A stretch of DNA of 21,614 nt from JAJRAL01 sp050015815. Lineage in GTDB: Archaea; Thermoplasmatota; Thermoplasmata; Methanomassiliicoccales; UBA472. Below, piece after piece: positions 20,802 through 21,614 of this stretch. How positions within the stretch are numbered: the first letter of the stretch is position 1; every line of letters begins with the position of its first letter. The stretch covers positions 1-21,614 of the forward strand of contig JBEKAR010000007.1 of NCBI GenBank assembly GCA_050015815.1, given 5' to 3'. The notes beneath the pieces are model-generated. The model was not told the origin of the DNA. It saw only the letters and a list, made by a program, of their open reading frames with translations, and searched no databases. A program made the position numbers and the translations under genes.

Positions 20802-21614
20802 ATGGAGACTCTCACTCACGACATTCTGGTGATCGGCGCGGGACTGGCGGGCCAGATGGCTGCCCTCGAAGCTTCTCCCAGCGCCGACACCGCGATCATC
20901 TCCAAGGTCCACCCGCTCCGCTCGCACTCCTGCGCCGCGCAGGGAGGGATCAACGCTCCCTTCGGCAACGCCGCGCCGGACGACTGGAAGCAGCACGCCT
21001 TCGACACAGTGAAGGGATCGGACTACCTGGCAGATCAGGACTCGGTCGAGGTGCTGTGCAAGGAGATCATGCCGAGGATCATCGAGGTCGACTCGTTCGG
21101 GGCGATATTCGACAGGCAGGCGGACGGCAGGCTGGCGCAGAGGCCGTTCGGCGGCGGCTCGTTCCCGCGGACGTGCTACGCCGGCGATGCCACCGGGCAT
21201 GAGCTTCTGGATACTCTTTTCGGGCAGTGCATCAAGAACAACGTGAAGATCTATGAGGAATGGTTCGCGACCTCGCTCGTCGTGGAGGACGGGGAGTGCA
21301 GGGGCGCGTTCGCCATCGACCTTCGGACCGGGGACAGGTACTTCGTCAAGGCGAAGGCGGTGATCCTCGCGACTGGCGGAACCGGAAGGTGCTATGAGAG
21401 AACGACGAACTCGCACCCGTGCACCGGCGACGGCATCTCAATGGCTTACCGGGCCGGAGCGGCGATCGCCGACATGGAGTTCGTCCAGTTCCACCCGACG
21501 ACCATGGTCGGGACGAACATCCTGATCTCCGAGGCGGCCAGGGGAGAGGGCGGCTACCTGCTGAACGCGAAGGGCGAGAGGTTCATGCAGCGCTACGCGC
21601 CGAACATGGTCGAC
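20802..21614 (+). CDS. sdhA: Succinate dehydrogenase/fumarate reductase flavoprotein subunit (partial)
   Basis: The window contains the first 271 residues of a protein that usually has about 550-600. The FAD motif is VIGAGLAGQMAALEA (10-24). RSHSCAAQGGINA (40-52) carries the histidine (H42) that binds FAD covalently in SdhA/FrdA. FDTVKGSDYLADQD, FPRTCYAGDATGHELL and EFVQFHPTT are conserved substrate and flavin-site segments. It would interconvert succinate and fumarate. In methanogens a close relative, TfrA, is the catalytic subunit of a thiol:fumarate reductase that uses coenzymes M and B; the partial sequence cannot decide between these. Iron-sulfur and membrane subunits, if present, lie beyond the right edge. 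Confidence 0.92.
   Translation, partial: METLTHDILVIGAGLAGQMAALEASPSADTAIISKVHPLRSHSCAAQGGINAPFGNAAPDDWKQHAFDTVKGSDYLADQDSVEVLCKEIMPRIIEVDSFGAIFDRQADGRLAQRPFGGGSFPRTCYAGDATGHELLDTLFGQCIKNNVKIYEEWFATSLVVEDGECRGAFAIDLRTGDRYFVKAKAVILATGGTGRCYERTTNSHPCTGDGISMAYRAGAAIADMEFVQFHPTTMVGTNILISEAARGEGGYLLNAKGERFMQRYAPNMVD

Overview
The window looks archaeal. Candidate TATA boxes sit 25-75 bases before many start codons, and several lie so close that the transcript would be nearly leaderless. Some starts carry GGTGAT or GGAGG ribosome-binding sites. Gene content includes a set of coenzyme M biosynthesis genes of methanogen type. The genome is GC-rich. This best fits a methanogenic euryarchaeote, possibly of the Thermoplasmata/Methanomassiliicoccales kind, but there is no rRNA or mcr gene here to settle the lineage.

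Layout. Positions 1-67 hold the first codons of a leftward gene, possibly a DNA glycosylase. From 167 to 3908 rightward genes follow, most with their own promoter: a SAM methyltransferase, a DUF2148 iron-sulfur protein, an ABC-2 type exporter (ATPase plus permease) and a DltE-like short-chain dehydrogenase. Positions 3918-4720 carry two leftward genes: a flavodoxin-fold protein and a 49-residue zinc-ribbon protein.

Positions 10806 down to 4912 form a tight leftward operon of four genes, each overlapping the next by 4 bases. In order of transcription they are a polysaccharide pyruvyl transferase-family protein, a 918-residue fusion of a thioester-reductase-like SDR with a long-chain acyl-CoA synthetase, a small protein resembling the L-2-amino-thiazoline-4-carboxylate hydrolase family, and a GMC-type flavin oxidoreductase with a four-cysteine ferredoxin-like motif. 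Together they suggest activation, reduction and oxidation of a carboxylic acid, alcohol or lipid-like substrate, with a glycan or lipid link. The product is unknown, and this is the most novel-looking unit of the window.

Divergent from that operon is a coenzyme M block. It contains cysteate synthase (10925-12208), sulfopyruvate decarboxylase alpha and beta (12205-13256) and, tail to tail with a 26-base overlap, a DUF39-ferredoxin protein of the methanogenesis marker 16 type (about 14505-13231), proposed for thiol insertion into sulfoacetaldehyde. Only the cysteate aminotransferase step is not encoded nearby.

From 14.9 to 20.7 kb the content changes to poorly characterised genes with wider spacers. 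These are a nucleotidyltransferase-like/Bud32-like kinase fusion, a DUF308-type membrane protein, a 47-residue membrane protein, an acidic 88-residue protein, a six-helix membrane protein, and two related small Lys/Glu-rich proteins facing away from each other, one built of 11-residue repeats. The window ends inside a succinate dehydrogenase/fumarate reductase flavoprotein gene (20802 onward).
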